64,000 nucleotides of DNA from Aphelenchoides besseyi (GCA_024699855.1 JAMPIQ010000001.1:5084001-5148000); one strand, 5' to 3'; shown: positions 24,248 to 37,060, numbered from the stretch's first letter. Translations and numbers: made by a program. The notes: a model not told the origin generated them from the letters alone.

Positions 24248-27215
24248 TCATTGGGTGTAGGATCGCCGTCGTCGTGGCCATGTGAATGAAGGTTTTCCTC
24301 CGGGTCGTTTCTGATCGACAGACTGTCGAGGAACGTTCGGTTCAACTTCGGGACTCTCTTCCTTAATCTCTTCTTTGACCTAAAAGTATAAGCTTGTACT
24401 GAGCATTTAAGAGACCGGTTACTTCATCAACAGTCATGCTCTTCTTATCGTATTTGAACGGATTGCCAAAAGCGTGAGGTCGCGAAACCTGTGGTTCCAA
24501 TTCGCGCAATGGTGCTCGACCATTCTCGGCCATTCTTTTCAAATAATCTTGATAGTCACCCATTTTGCCGACCGGCAGCTGATGAATATCCTCAGCGTGC
24601 TGTAACCGCATTCGTTTACCCGGCGGACCACCTTCCAGCTGAGTGATTGAACGTTTTGCAAAAACAGCATCCAAATTGTTGACCATTCGCTCCAAATGAT
24701 CAACGATTTCACTCTTCTTGATGTCGTAGGGATTACGAAATTTGCTTGACGGAAGATTATTGGTACGGGTTTTTGTGATTGCAATCTAAAAGTTTTTGTT
24801 CCATGTCATTAGCAACCTCAAGACTCACAGAAGGGATTTTGAAATGCTGTTTAATCGGTTGATATTTGCGCAAGAGGCCGACTTTCGTTGGCACTGAGAT
24901 CATTTGACTGGGCGGTTGACTAGTGATTGGAATCTGAATAGCGAACGGTTATTTCTCGTATTAGTTGTTCATTTTCACCATTGGCAATTGGATAGATCCA
25001 CAGACAATAGGGAAAGTTTTGATTGCGTCCTGATGATTAGGATTGATATAATTCGCAACTTGTTGGCAAATCGTTTCGTATTCCTCTTTCCCCAATTCTT
25101 TCCACTTTTTCATTTGCAACAAAACTGTGTTGTTATACATTGCGGGAGAGTTGTCAAGCATTGCTGCATTTGGTATTTGTTGGTTTTTGAGCGTTTTTCT
25201 CAGAGGCTAAATAAGCGACATTAAAGCACGTGTCAGCGGGAATGAATACCTGAATGTAATAAGGTGGAAGATTCGAGAAATACTTTGTGACATTAACATT
25301 CATTCGAGAATTGTCCAATTTCTTCGAATGCTCGTCCCGACTCTCCTCCAGAATCAAGTAGAGAAGTGGGTAGTTGTACGGAAGAACGTACATTTTGACA
25401 GTCTTCAAGTCTTCGGCCAGTTTCAAGTAACCGAAAGGATAACCCATTCTGTTTTTCGAAGAATGGTTGACGAAGAGCTGGAAGTTGATGAAATCCATTC
25501 AATTATGAACTTCCCAATTTACCTGCCAACAATTATTTGGATTCTGTTCGTTCACGATGGCTTCTGTCATTGGACAGGGATCAACGTAGTACTCGTCGTA
25601 TTGAACGTTGTTCAACGTTGTAGGTTCGTTTTTGTCGCATTTTACGGCAATTTCCGGATAGACGCGCCTTGGTGGTAATATCATGCTGCAAAACGACTAT
25701 AAATGGGTGGTTTGGCGCAAACAGCTTACGCTTGTAAATCGGGATAGAAAGCTTCGGGAATCGGCCAAATAGAATGAGATCCTGGTTTACCTATGCGGTT
25801 TATCAGCGCCACTTGATTGTTCCAAGTCGGGACTCCGTTGGCGTCTGAAAGAAAAGAATTCGGTGCGTTGATATGAGTGCAACTCACTAGAACCATTTTG
25901 TTGCAAGTGAGGCATCAGATATCGAGTAAAGCGAACAAAAACGCCGTTTTGCTGTATTCGCTGCAAAATACCTTCGATTATTGTGCTCATCGTACGCGGT
26001 GAGTCGGCGTTGAAGATTCGACCTGAAATCATTTTTGTTGTTGATAATCTTCGGTCAATTGCCAACAAAAGAAACAGCTGTTGTCCACAGTATTTGCACA
26101 AAATAGGGTAACAACAAAAAATTTGATAATGTTTCTGCTCTTTACTTCGTGAACAGTTTTGAGTTACTTTGTTCGGTGCATTTGGTTTGTTTTGCGTTTT
26201 AATTTTGTTTCTTTTGTTGGCGATCGACCAAAGTGTGGTAATGAGATTTACCATTCAGTCGCTCGACTATCGACTCCACTTGTTGTCGCTCAACAGTGGC
26301 AACTCGTTCGACAACCGCTCGCGAAAACGGCGCATGACCGGTTAAGTCGACAAAAACAACGAACAGCTTGTGATCCCAACGATAAGGTTCATCGGTGAGC
26401 TCACTTCCCGGCGCATTCAACGGCGGGAATTTGCCGTCTTTGAACTGAAAAACAGTTTAATTGTTGGAACGAGTCGTCGGAGAACACGTTCAGAAGTTTG
26501 ACAGCCGACTTGGCTGAGTTTCTTGTATTTGAGATTTGTGTTATTTTAATTGGTTCACTTTTGACAATCCCGCTTCTTCTCAGCAAGACCATCGAGTCAT
26601 CCGCCAAACTTCCGTTCGCATTCGCTAGACCGCAGACTCACAAATTGATTCCTCGGACTTTCACACGTGGCATCAACAATCGCGATGAATATCACGGGTT
26701 CTGAATAGGAGGGAAAACGCCCGTATCCGTAGTTGTCGATACCCGTTTGAACCCGATTCAGATTAACAAAACGAATGGCGTTGAAAAAGGCTTCCGCAAA
26801 GGACATGGTACCCGTAGGACGAAGATTGCGCAATTGCTCGTTAAATTGCGGTTGTCGCTCTTTCCAACCCGACTTGAACTCAAATGTTATTATTCGATTC
26901 ATTTACAGGACTCACCTTCACATTCTTCGGGTAGTCGTCGTAAGCCATGAGCATGTAGCGGTCGGTAGTGGAAATCGGATCTCGTTGGCGCATCTAAAAC
27001 AATTCGAATAAGAAAAACCATAACGACGATTGATTGTTGTTTATCGTCCGAAGCACTGAATGTACTGTCGAACATTTCGAGTTACTTTCCAGCCGAACGA
27101 TTACCTTTATAAAGTTTTCTACGAACTGCCGAGCGAAATCTAAATACGAGATCCCAACATATGACTTTTGCGCCATTGAGACGGAGGTGTCGACGAGAAA
27201 GACAATGATCGTCAT
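24248..27215 (-). CDS. ints-6: Integrator complex subunit 6 (INTS6)
   Basis: Integrator processes snRNA 3' ends and attenuates paused RNA polymerase II; INTS6 helps recruit PP2A. The N-terminal von Willebrand A domain starts MTIIVFLVDTSVSMAQKSYV, with MIDAS-like DTSVS. It is followed by the family's DRYMLMAYDDYPKNVK, LNRVQTGIDNYGYGRFPS, ELTDEPYRWDHKLFVV, LPPYYIQVF and the signature ending PLRELEPQVSRPHAFGNPF plus KYDKKSMTVDE. The final exon reads KEEIKEESPEVEP and ends RRRRSYTQ, so the product is much shorter than the roughly 890-residue human protein. The C-terminal helical INTS6/SAGE domain is missing. Around ten short introns are present. It is head-to-head with the small gene at 27304. 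Confidence 0.92.
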
Positions 27216-27303
27216 TTTTGAACTTCCGATTTTAGTTAACAAAAATAAAACTCCGAATCGAAAGAAGTGGATGACAAGTCATAGAAAAAAGTAAAATCCT
27301 GAA

Positions 27304-27540
27304 ATGTCTTCGGCGTATTTCGAAATTATTCAAAGTTTAAATCTGATGCGCGAAGTAAAACAAAACGCCAACGAAGTGAACAGCCACGAAAAATGGTCGC
27401 GTCGAGAGCAAATCGAATTTGAACGGCAATTTTCGATTTTGCTACTTCGAGTCTACAGAATCGAGAGTAATCAAAAATTTGAGAAGTTGGAAGCCAATTT
27501 TTCGGCTTCTTTGTTCTCTCCAGTGTTTCGAGTAGCTTAG
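27304..27540 (+). CDS. Small orphan protein, 78 residues
   Basis: A single-exon frame starts with ATG 88 bases from the INTS6 start on the opposite strand. The peptide is helical and charged (LNLMREVKQNANEVNSHEKW, RREQIEFERQF), and its codon use resembles its neighbours. No family was recognised. The stop codon overlaps the stop of the minus-strand frame next to it. Confidence 0.45.
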   Translation: MSSAYFEIIQSLNLMREVKQNANEVNSHEKWSRREQIEFERQFSILLLRVYRIESNQKFEKLEANFSASLFSPVFRVA

Positions 27541-27764
27541 AAGGTCGGAATATCGTCGTGGAATGGGAAGAATTTTTGGGTTTGAAGTGCGTCGGAAACT
27601 TTCGTTCCGTTTCGACCGTTTTGACACCTCACCGAACCCACGGATGACATCAATCGACGAACAACAACAACATGGTGGTCGGCAAATTCACGACCATCGA
27701 ACACGAGTTTTAGAGTTGTGGTGCTGACGAGCGTCGTTTTTCGGGTGTAGGCGCTGAGTTGCAC
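27537..27764 (-). CDS. Small orphan protein, about 75 residues
   Basis: An open frame on the minus strand, starting MQLSAYTRKTTLVSTTTLKL with FDGREFADHHVVVVRRLMSS, ends at a TAA overlapping the stop of the plus-strand neighbour. The alternation of beta-like segments suggests a small folded protein. It may be spliced at GTGAGG near 27645. No family was recognised; it could be spurious. Confidence 0.28.
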   Translation of the reverse strand: MQLSAYTRKTTLVSTTTLKLVFDGREFADHHVVVVRRLMSSVGSVRCQNGRNGTKVSDALQTQKFFPFHDDIPTF

Positions 27765-27954
27765 GTCGATCGACTAACCGATGAGAAGCGAATTGTTCGA
27801 AGCTTTTCGGTCGAAGAATTTTGATGACTTTTCTTTAACTTCGCCAAACTCGTTCGTTTCGAAGATCGAATTCTTATTTTGCGTTGTTCTGTTGAGAAGT
27901 TTTGATTGACCAGTTATTTAGGTTGCTACACTACATTGCATCACAGCCCGAGGA

Positions 27955-28882
27955 ATGTCGACCGTTGAATTGGAACCGAGTGAAGCTTTTGACTTCAGCA
28001 AATCAATTCGAAATGTTGCTCTCAACGAAATGGGCCTTAAAGCTCCGAATATGACGAGTTCTGGCACAACAATTGTTGCCGTTGTTGCAAAGGTGGTTTT
28101 GTTTCTTCGAGTTTGTCATTAAGATTTTACAGGACGGTGTTGTGATGGGCGCCGATTCACGATCGACCGGAGGAAATGTGGTTCAGGACAAATTTTGCAA
28201 AAAAGTCGCCAAATTGACCGATTCGATTTACTCTTGTGGTGCCGGAACGGCTGCTGATATCCACCAGGTTTGGTTGAACACTGGTGGCTAATTCGTTTGT
28301 TTCAGGTTAGTAAGATGCTTTCGGCCAATCTTCGTCTGAAGGAGTTGAATACCGGAAAGAAGGCCCGAGTTGTTACCGCAGTCAAAATGGCAAAACAACA
28401 TCTTTTCCAATACCAAGGGCACATTGGAGCCTATCTTCTCATTGGCGGTGTTGATGCCACGGGACCGCATCTCTACGATGTTTCAGCAAACGGAACCTCA
28501 AAACATTTCCCGTTCATTGCCGACGGATCCGGAAGTTATTGTGCGATCGCAGTTTTGGAGCGTGATTTCAAGTTAAATATGTCGGTAGGTCTCAGTCACA
28601 AGTAGCTTATTCGTTTATGCTAAAATTTAGATTGAAGAAGCGAAAGCTCTAGTTCAACGTGCCCTTGAAGCGGGAATGCACGGCGATAACATGTCTGGAA
28701 ACACGTTGAACTTAGTGATCATCAAAGATACAATAACCGAATTCGAGAACAGCATCGTTCCGTCGTTCTGTCAGCGCCCCGAACCGGTCGCTTTGACTTA
28801 CAAATTCAAACCGGGAACCACCACCGTTTTGAAGCAAAAAATTTTCAAGTACGACGTTGTTGAATCGATGGACATTCACTAA
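27955..28882 (+). CDS. pbs-2: 20S proteasome subunit beta 2 (PSMB7 type)
   Basis: Carries the trypsin-like activity of the 20S core. Four exons: 27955-28092, 28133-28267, 28306-28584 and 28631-28882. A propeptide of about 37 residues ends at SSG, and the catalytic threonine follows directly in [20 protein letters not shown]. The conserved Asp (GADSRS), the Lys (DKFCKKV, Lys33 region) and the [12 protein letters not shown] segment are present. The C-terminal extension ([20 protein letters not shown]), which wraps around beta 3, is also present. The length of about 270 residues is normal. Confidence 0.96.
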
Positions 28883-29451
28883 GCTCGTTCTTATCACTAC
28901 GACAATTCTTCCAAGTTCACCGACTTATATTTATGTTCTTGCTTCCGGGCAACTCTTGTTAAATATTGGAATAAACGGTCTTTACAGGCGTTCCATTGAC
29001 TTACGGTTTTTGTGTGGACTCGTTCGGTCGAATACTTTCAGACAGAACTCAGTGTTTTGGTAGTCGAAAGCAGGCAGTTTGTTCTCGAACGATCAAAAAA
29101 CAGGTGTAAGCCATTAATTTTATTGTTCGAATCCGTAGAGTTAAATGTTTTGGGTCGGACAGTCGAATGAATAGCGTGCCGCGCAGAGTCCAATCCGCGC
29201 GCCAAACTCAACTGAGTGTTCGTTCCGGTCGTCCACGAAACTTTCTTGACCTTCGTATATTTGAATGCCTAGAAGTTTTGTGGGAAACCAATTGGAAACG
29301 TTCGACTGCAAATGACGAAAAGCTTTTTGCTGGACAAAATTGGTCTTTTTTGCTCGCTGTCGTGAATCTCGACGGTCTTTTCACATCTTTCGTTTTTCAA
29401 CGACTGTGCGTTTGTTTTCAGCGATCAAACGGCGGTCGAAGGGAATTTGCA

Positions 29452-30590
29452 ATGGTGTATATTAATCAGCAAGCAGCGCCCGTCCGCCTTCATAGTTACG
29501 CACGATTGGCGTTGCCGCAGCTAATGATTATGCCGCCAATTCTTCCAACTTCACCGGCTCCGATGTTTTCGGGACCAAGACCATTCGCTCCACGTTGTTT
29601 TAACGCTCCGTTTGTTGGCGAACCATCGTTCGCATCGGCCGAGTTAAAATTGCCGTCTCAAGTCGAGAAGCCCAATTCAACAAAGGAGAACGACGTTGGC
29701 AGTCGTTTCCGCAACAGTGTACGCGATCGTTTGGGAGATGAGTTAGAAGCGGACAATGAAATTCAAGGCAAGTTGACGTTATGGAATTTTTTGGTTAAAT
29801 CTGTAGCTTTAGAGGTCTTGCGACGTTGGAAAATGGAAGTGGATAAAGCGGAGAAGACAGGAGATTTCATAAAAACCCATCAAATGACATCGCTCAGCGA
29901 TCAAGTGGTTCGTTTTGCTTGTGAGTATGCGGCCACAGTTCGTGAAGAATGTCGTAAAAACTTTGAATTGAAACATCAGAATGATTCCGAAGAGAAGTCA
30001 AGCGAAACGCCAATTTCCACAAACATTATTTTCAACGTTGATGCAATACCATTTGTTCCCGACGCATTTTCTGTCAAATCGACTAGCAATCAACCGAACA
30101 ACTGCGATAGTACGTTGACAAGTCCACAAGTATCTTCGAATTCAACTTTGGATCCTTACAACAGCGAAGGACTTGATGGCTATCTTAAGGAGTTTCAACT
30201 TGTGGGTCGTCTTTTTCGAAATCTATTGGTTGTTGTTTTTAGGAGAAACCGATTTTCGATTTCACGGAAGATGTCCCCAACATTGTTCCGTTTGGTCGTC
30301 AATCTCCGGGTTTCAATTCGAGTCGAAGATGCAGAGCGCATGGACAAAAAGAACAACAAACTTCTGCAGAGACTTTTGATCCTGTGATTGCTCGCCCGCG
30401 CAGTACCTCGCTCTCAACCACTCAAACTTCCGCATCGTCATTGGCCATCGAACAAGAAACTTACATTCCGTGGTCGGAAGGTTTAGACGAAGAACGTATT
30501 CGTTATGCGCAGAATTACTTCAAGTAAGCGACCATTAATGTTAAGGTCTTCACCTTTCACTATTTCAGTCAATTAGACCTATCGATGTGA
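29452..30590 (+). CDS. Low-complexity orphan with a PAM2-like motif
   Basis: The start ATG at 29452 follows an acceptor (TTGTTTTCAG) by 28 bases. The open frame also extends upstream to 29167. After a Pro/Ala-rich N-terminus there is a helical segment of about 75 residues (LTLWNFLVKSVALEVLRRWK, TSLSDQVVRFACEYAATV). Then 30031-30060 encodes FNVDAIPFVP, which fits the PAM2 consensus bound by the MLLE domain of poly(A)-binding protein. A Ser/Asn-rich part and a C-terminal block (YIPWSEGLDEERIRYAQNYF) follow after a GTGGGT-TTTTAG intron; the last exon is about 30569-30590. No family was recognised. A role in mRNA translation or decay is inference from the motif alone. Confidence 0.6.
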
Positions 30591-31421
30591 AAAGATCGCA
30601 GGTCTCGTTGCTTCCGAATACTGTTACTTCATATTCGCCGCATCTTATTCTTTAAAATGCTCATCAACTTACTCTTTTATTAAACGTACACTGGTAGCAT
30701 CTGTTCTTGCCATCTCTTTTACACTTTTATTTTCTATAGATTGCTCAATTTTTTACGTTGTACATGACGTCTAAATAAACAGAATACTAACGGTTAGTTC
30801 TGTTGCTGGAAACCTCGAAACGAACATTACGAGTAACTGTACTTAAGAACAGTAACTCGACTGACAATCTGTAATAGATTTCTTAATTGTTTTTGCTTAA
30901 GAAAGCAGATTGTTTGTTATTCAATTGATTAATATGTTTATTTGGCTAAATGAGAAGTCTCCTAAGTTTCCAGTCAATCCTGGAATTTATTGTTTGCTTC
31001 AGTGAATTGCATTTCATGGCCTCTAAATCTCGAAGCTCAACGCAAAGGTGGAAACAAACGTCAGATCTTCAGGTTGTTTGTTTACTTGTTGTACAAGATG
31101 ATAGTGACGTTTCCAATTAAACGGCAAAAAAATGTCATAATTCAAAGCTAAGCAACAAGAAGTTACAGTAAAAGTTTGTAGTTAAACGAATTTTACCGCA
31201 AAATCGCCGCCAATCCCCCGGAGAATTGGAATCCAGCTTGTTGGCGTGTCATCACCACTCAGCGGATTAATTTTTAGATTCGAAAAGCGGCACAATTCAA
31301 AACATTACGAAGCCGGGAATTCCGTTGAGAGTCGAGAACTCGGCCAATGGCCGTCGATCGCTCGTCAGTGTGTCGGCCGTCGATTTGTCAAAATACTGAA
31401 CGACCGTTGAATCGCATTGAG
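30591..31421. other. Intergenic region before the homeobox gene
   Basis: AT-rich, no recognised exon. It probably holds the 3' end of the PAM2-motif gene (polyadenylation-like AATAAA near 30775) and regulatory sequence of the homeobox gene. Confidence 0.4.
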
Positions 31422-32270
<849 letters not shown>

Positions 32271-32310
32271 TAATAAACATTTAACTTCGTTGTTCATTTG
32301 TTGATTAGAA

Positions 32311-33555
32311 ATGACGAGCACCGGTCAGCTTCCAATAACTCCGATTTCAACTGTCACTCCAATTCCACAAACGACGACTTCGGTTTCCACTGTTAGTCGC
32401 TCCCAACAGCCAACCACAACGTCTGTTGCAACGGGACAAAGCGAGAAGTTTGATGGAAACGTTGAGATTGAGAAGCTGATTCGTGAGATCTGGAATTACG
32501 TTTACTCGTTCAGTGATGGCCCTCCAATGAAATACGAAGCTCGAATTGTGATCGTGATGCTTCGTCGTGCTTTCGAGTTACTCAAAAAGGAACCAACGGT
32601 CATCGATTTGAAAGTAAGTCATTGAAGAAGTTTCGCTCACTTGAGTTGAAGGGAAAAGTAATTGTGGTCGGTGATTTGCACGGACAAGCAGATTCCCTGA
32701 TCAGCTTGTTGAGCACGGTTGAAATGCCGCCACACAACGTTTTTCTTTTCCTCGGCAACTATGCGGGTCAAGGATTCGGTCCACACGAAGTTTTGTTCTT
32801 TTTGTTGGCTCTTAAAGTTCGATATCCGCATCACATATACCTACTCAAAGGTAACTTGGAAGACGTTGACGTTCTTAAGGTCAGTGATTATAAGGTGAAA
32901 TGATTTTGAAATTTAGGGCAACGAGTTCATTGAGGGATTGATTCTACGCAATTTGATGAACACGTCAATGGTTTGGTTTCATTTGGAGCGCATTCTCGGA
33001 GTTCTCCCGTGGGCTGCCGTCTTGAATCGCTCTCATTTCTGCGTTCACGGAGGAATTGGGCCTCAACTCCTAAAACATGGGGTTCGAGCAATACGCAAAT
33101 GTCGTCGTCCGGCTGTTGCTCCAATGGAAATTGCAATCGAACAGGAAGCTCAATGGTCCTGTTTTCGATTAGCTGGAGTGGACAGTCAGACCGGCAACTT
33201 CGATGGATCGCCTCTTTTTGGTGAAGAGGAGCTCAATCAGTTCTTGAAAGCCAACAATCTTCGTTCAATGATTCGATCGCGTCAGTGCGTTATAGACGGA
33301 GTTTTGAACTTTCCAGCTGCGATGTTCACCGTTTGGTCAGCAGCCATGTATCTCGACAACTTTCAAAACTTAGGCGCCATAATCATAATCGACAGCGATC
33401 GACATTTGGTTGGCTACTGGAGTTGTATTCGGATTGAATTGTCGTTTCAGGCGGTAATCAATCGAATTCGAGTAATGGAAGACGAACCGAAATCATTGGA
33501 CGATACAAAACCAGCAGCCGGACGAAACGCAATCATTTTACCTTCCAATCAATAG
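32311..33555 (+). CDS. PPP-family phosphatase-like protein, probably inactive
   Basis: Three exons (about 32311-32611, 32649-32880, 32918-33555) encode about 385 residues. A Ser/Thr/Pro-rich N-terminus precedes a PP1-like fold: VVGDLHGQADSLISLL, FLFLGNYAGQGFGPHE, YLLKGNLEDV, CVHGGIGPQL, and WSAAMYLDNFQNLGA. Compared with PP1, GDXHG and the HGG histidine are kept. GDYVDRG has become GNYAGQG (metal Asp92 to Asn, Arg96 to Gln). RGNHE has become KGNLE (His125 to Leu). The RAHQ metal histidine is replaced (RSRQ). Catalysis should be lost. The fold may still bind regulators or substrates. It starts 59 bases after the homeobox stop, with an acceptor just before the ATG. Confidence 0.85.
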
Positions 33556-33640
33556 TGCTCTTATGCATTTCCAATAAACAACTTCATTCATTTGACTCGT
33601 TCATTTAGCAGTTTGTTTTTTGTTTCTTGAATTGTGAACT

Positions 33641-34246
33641 ATGGGAGCTCTTCGACATCGTTTCCACAGTATGGTGTTCGAAGCGGCGGTCGTAAGTCTG
33701 ACAGGCAATCTCGAGAATGCTCGTTTAGATCACTCAAATCGTCTCGTTCACTTTACTCATGTTGTACAGCAAAAAGACCGATCAACGTCCAAAGATAATG
33801 GTTAGTGACGATTGTTTTAGACTGCTTGTTAAGTTGGCTTTCAGTGGATACTATCGGCAGTCTTCAGCGCCGTTGGTTCGGTTTTGTTGATTGTCGGATG
33901 GATTATGCATGCGGTCAAAAAGTTTCGTCGAAACATCCCGCCGTTGACTGTGAGTTTCCTTAGGAATGTTCGTGTAATCGATTTCAGTATGTTCTTACTG
34001 CGGGAATCGGAGCAGTTCTCGGCATCATCACGGCTGTACTCTCCGGAATCATTGGATTTGGCAAAGAGACCAAAAGCGATGTCATGGTGGCAGCAATGGT
34101 CAGTCGATTGCTCTCATCCTGTTGACGAACTTGTTCAGGCTTATGCTATCGTTTCGATAGCGCTGGTCATTACGTTGATTGTGTTGCTTCTCGTGTTTCC
34201 ACCACTTTTGGATTCCGATTACGAGAGAATTCGATCAGTAAAGTGA
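33641..34246 (+). CDS. Small four-transmembrane protein
   Basis: Five short exons read as about 133 residues with four hydrophobic segments: ITQIVSFTLLMLY, WILSAVFSAVGSVLLIVGWI, YVLTAGIGAVLGIITAVLSG, and AYAIVSIALVITLIVLLLVF. A basic loop (KKFRRN) lies between segments 2 and 3. No signal peptide or claudin motif (W-GLW-C-C) is present. I recognise no family. It lies 85 bases after the phosphatase-like gene on the same strand, with an acceptor-like TTTAG in the gap. Confidence 0.65.
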
Positions 34247-34449
34247 TTGTAACTGTGAATGAAAATAAACATTTTAAGTGAAGAAGGTGGTGAGTAAGAC
34301 GTGGAGAAACAACAAACAACAAGTGCGAATGTTTTTGGCTGCACCCACTCGTTTGATCCGACTTCTCGCTGGAAATTTGTGTGAGGATTCCAATGAAAAT
34401 TTTTTGCGCTCAAATTTCGCGACAAAATTTGTTCATTCTGTAATTCGAA

Positions 34450-35463
34450 ATGTCCGGTCTTCCGTCTTCGTGGCAAGTTCCCGATCTACCGCCTTTCGAT
34501 CATCTTCTGCAAGCCGAGAACTTTCTGCCGCTCGTCGGTGTGATCATCTTCTTTCAATTGCTCGCCGTTGTTATTCGACAAACATTGTGGAATCAATTCG
34601 AAGGATTCAAGTGAGTGGTATTTCAATGTTCTGTCATGTTTCTTTAGACAATATCGTTTACGTAATCTAACCATCTGTTTCTTACACTCATGTTTCTGTG
34701 GACTTTGGGTGCTGACCTTCTTTTTAACTCATACGAAGATTATGTTCACAGATCCCGTCTTTTACTTCGAACCGTGGATGAAATGGGTTCTTCTCGTAAC
34801 TGTCGGTAAGTGTTTTCACGGTCTTCGAAATAAATGGATCTTAGGGTATTTCATTCATGACACAATTGACATGTTCAAATTTGAGATCTCTCGTTGGACT
34901 CTCGAGTTGCTTTTACATCACTTGGCCACCGGTTTTGTGATGAGTGTGGCGATCACCGGCAAACGCTTCACAGTCTATGCCTATTGGGCATTATTGATGG
35001 AAGTCAATAGGTGAGTTGACGGTCACAATCTCCATCATTTGTTGTTCAGCATTTTTCTGCACATGCGAACTCTGTTTCTGTTGAGTGGGAATCGAGATTT
35101 GTATACCAAAACGTTTGATGTAATCAAACTGTTGAACATTTTAACGTGAGTTGCCGACTCAAACTCTGAAGCGAACTTTCGTCTTCAGATTCGTTGTCTT
35201 TCGTTTTGCCGTTCAAGTGTGGCAAATACATTTCGTGGTCGTCTATCGCGAGCACTTCCACTTTTTCTACTTTGCTTGCGGTTTCTTCGGTGGTCTGTTC
35301 TTCCTCGTCACCAATCTGCTGCTCTTCTTTCGCGTGTTGGCGGCTGATGGCTTTTTGGGAGAATTCGGACGAAAACACGCGGCGATCAACAGGTCGGTCA
35401 ACTTCGAGTTTGTTTGATGGTTTCGATTTCAGAGACGAACAGAAAACGAAAAAACACTTTTGA
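34450..35463 (+). CDS. TLC-domain membrane protein (TLCD1/2-like)
   Basis: Multi-pass membrane protein with a TRAM-LAG1-CLN8 domain. Members act in membrane lipid composition or ceramide metabolism. Exons start at 34450, and the last is about 35433-35463. Five or more helices are visible, with the family-typical YFIHDTIDMFKFE, LELLLHHLATGFVMSV and LMEVNSIFLHMRTLFLL. The paired histidines of the HH motif are intact. The product is about 250 residues, the usual TLCD size. The LAG1-type ceramide synthase motif (HDxSD) is absent, so a ceramide synthase is unlikely. Confidence 0.8.
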
Positions 35464-35795
35464 TCTCCTTGTTGTTGAGTTTAAATAAATTCGTTTCCAG
35501 ATGTTGCCATGAAACTTGTATTGTGATTGTGGGGTTTGAGAACTGAACGTTTAATGGACGTCAATCATCTCGAAAAATTTGTTTAAATGACCGCAAACTG
35601 GTCAGTTCTGTTCGACCATTTCATGCTCGAGATATTAGTCATTGTGAGAGCTTATACAAACTTCTGAGCGTTTATTTATAAGTTACTCGAAACAAGAGAG
35701 GTATAGGAATGTGGCAAATGAACTCATTGATATCAACAACTATCCCCAAGTTTATTCACACACTCAAACCGACAAACTTTACAAAGTAGTTAAGG

Positions 35796-36920
35796 TTATT
35801 CGTCCAATTCAATCGGCGGTCCAATCGAAGTGTGTCGAGGCATAACGTCCGGTTTCAGTTCAATTAGAGCAACGGAGTAGTTTTTCCTGAAAATGATCTC
35901 ACAAAGAAACTCTTGATGTTAAACTCACGGTAACTCGTATTTTTGAAAGACCGTTTTCTTGTCCACAAAAACTGAACGACGAGAATGAAGCAGATGATTC
36001 AAACAGTCGACCAACGGCATCAATTGGTTTTGCTTGTAGCCGAAAAACGATTCGAATTCGTCGATCCAGTTGAGTCCACGCATCCGCATCGCCAAACATA
36101 ACGAAGCGGCAGCCACTTGAGAATCGCAAACCACAGTGAAAGACTGGACATGAAGAGCGACTTCAAGAATGTAGCCGGCAAGAAACTTGATTGTTCGATC
36201 GACTTGGAGAAGACGCGTGAAACGACGCAGAAAACAACAACCCAATGGTAAGCCAAGTTGATAGCCAACAGCACGTAAGATCGCCCTTTCTGTCGCGTAA
36301 ATGTTCGACAGCGAAAATGAACGTCCGAGTTTATCGAGCAGATAACTCGGATTGATGTAGTAACGTTCCTATAATAATTACATTCAGAAGAACAGTCAAA
36401 AAGAACGAACCTCATATTTCGTTGATAGTAACATCGAAACGGCGGCAATAAGCTGAGAATCGATAGTTGGATTGGCAGCACGATCGAAATACAAATCCAT
36501 TAGTTTGACCGAAAGATAGAGAGTGTCAACGTGGAGTTTGCGAGAAATTTGAATTTGCAGCAACCAATCCACACATTTCAAACGCATTTGACGACTGAAT
36601 TTCGATTTTGCTGTCAATTTGATGCGAAACAAACTCTAAAATGAAAATATGAGTGGGATCGAACTGAACATAACCTCTCGATACAATAGATAGTCGTGAA
36701 TTTGACGCACGAATGTTGTACACGCTAGAAGATCGTTTTTGTGCTCTGAATCAAAGTCGAATTCCTCTTCTTCTTCACGTTCAATTGCCGTCGAAAGGTC
36801 GCCTTCAACGATCGTTTCTGGAGACTCGACATCAAGACGTAGACGTTTTCGCAATGGTGGACCCAAATCCTCCAACGAATCGTTGAGAGCAGAAGATGGC
36901 TCGAAACTTTTCGTTGACAT
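35796..36920 (-). CDS. Cyclin, A/B type
   Basis: Regulatory partner of Cdk1/2 in mitosis. Four exons from the ATG at 36920. An acidic N-terminus of about 70 residues (EREEEEEFDFDSEH) is followed by the cyclin box: QMRLKCVDWLLQIQ (MRxILVDWL in the family), TLYLSVKLMDLYFDR and LLSTKYEERYYINPSYLL. The second cyclin fold includes LPLGCCFLRRF, AGYILEVALHVQSF and VAAASLCLAMRM. No destruction box (RxxLxxI) is obvious in the short N-terminus, which is shorter than in most B cyclins. Cyclin B is favoured over A by the box sequence, but this is not certain. Confidence 0.82.
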
Positions 36921-37060
36921 CCAAACTGCAAAATAAAATGGTCGTGAGAAATCATTGCAAGTGACCAAGAATGCAAATTATCCTCATTAAGTTGAAGCAC
37001 TCGTTACTATATGATGTATGTCTCTGCTTAACACCTAAGAATTTATTTCAATGCTCAAAA

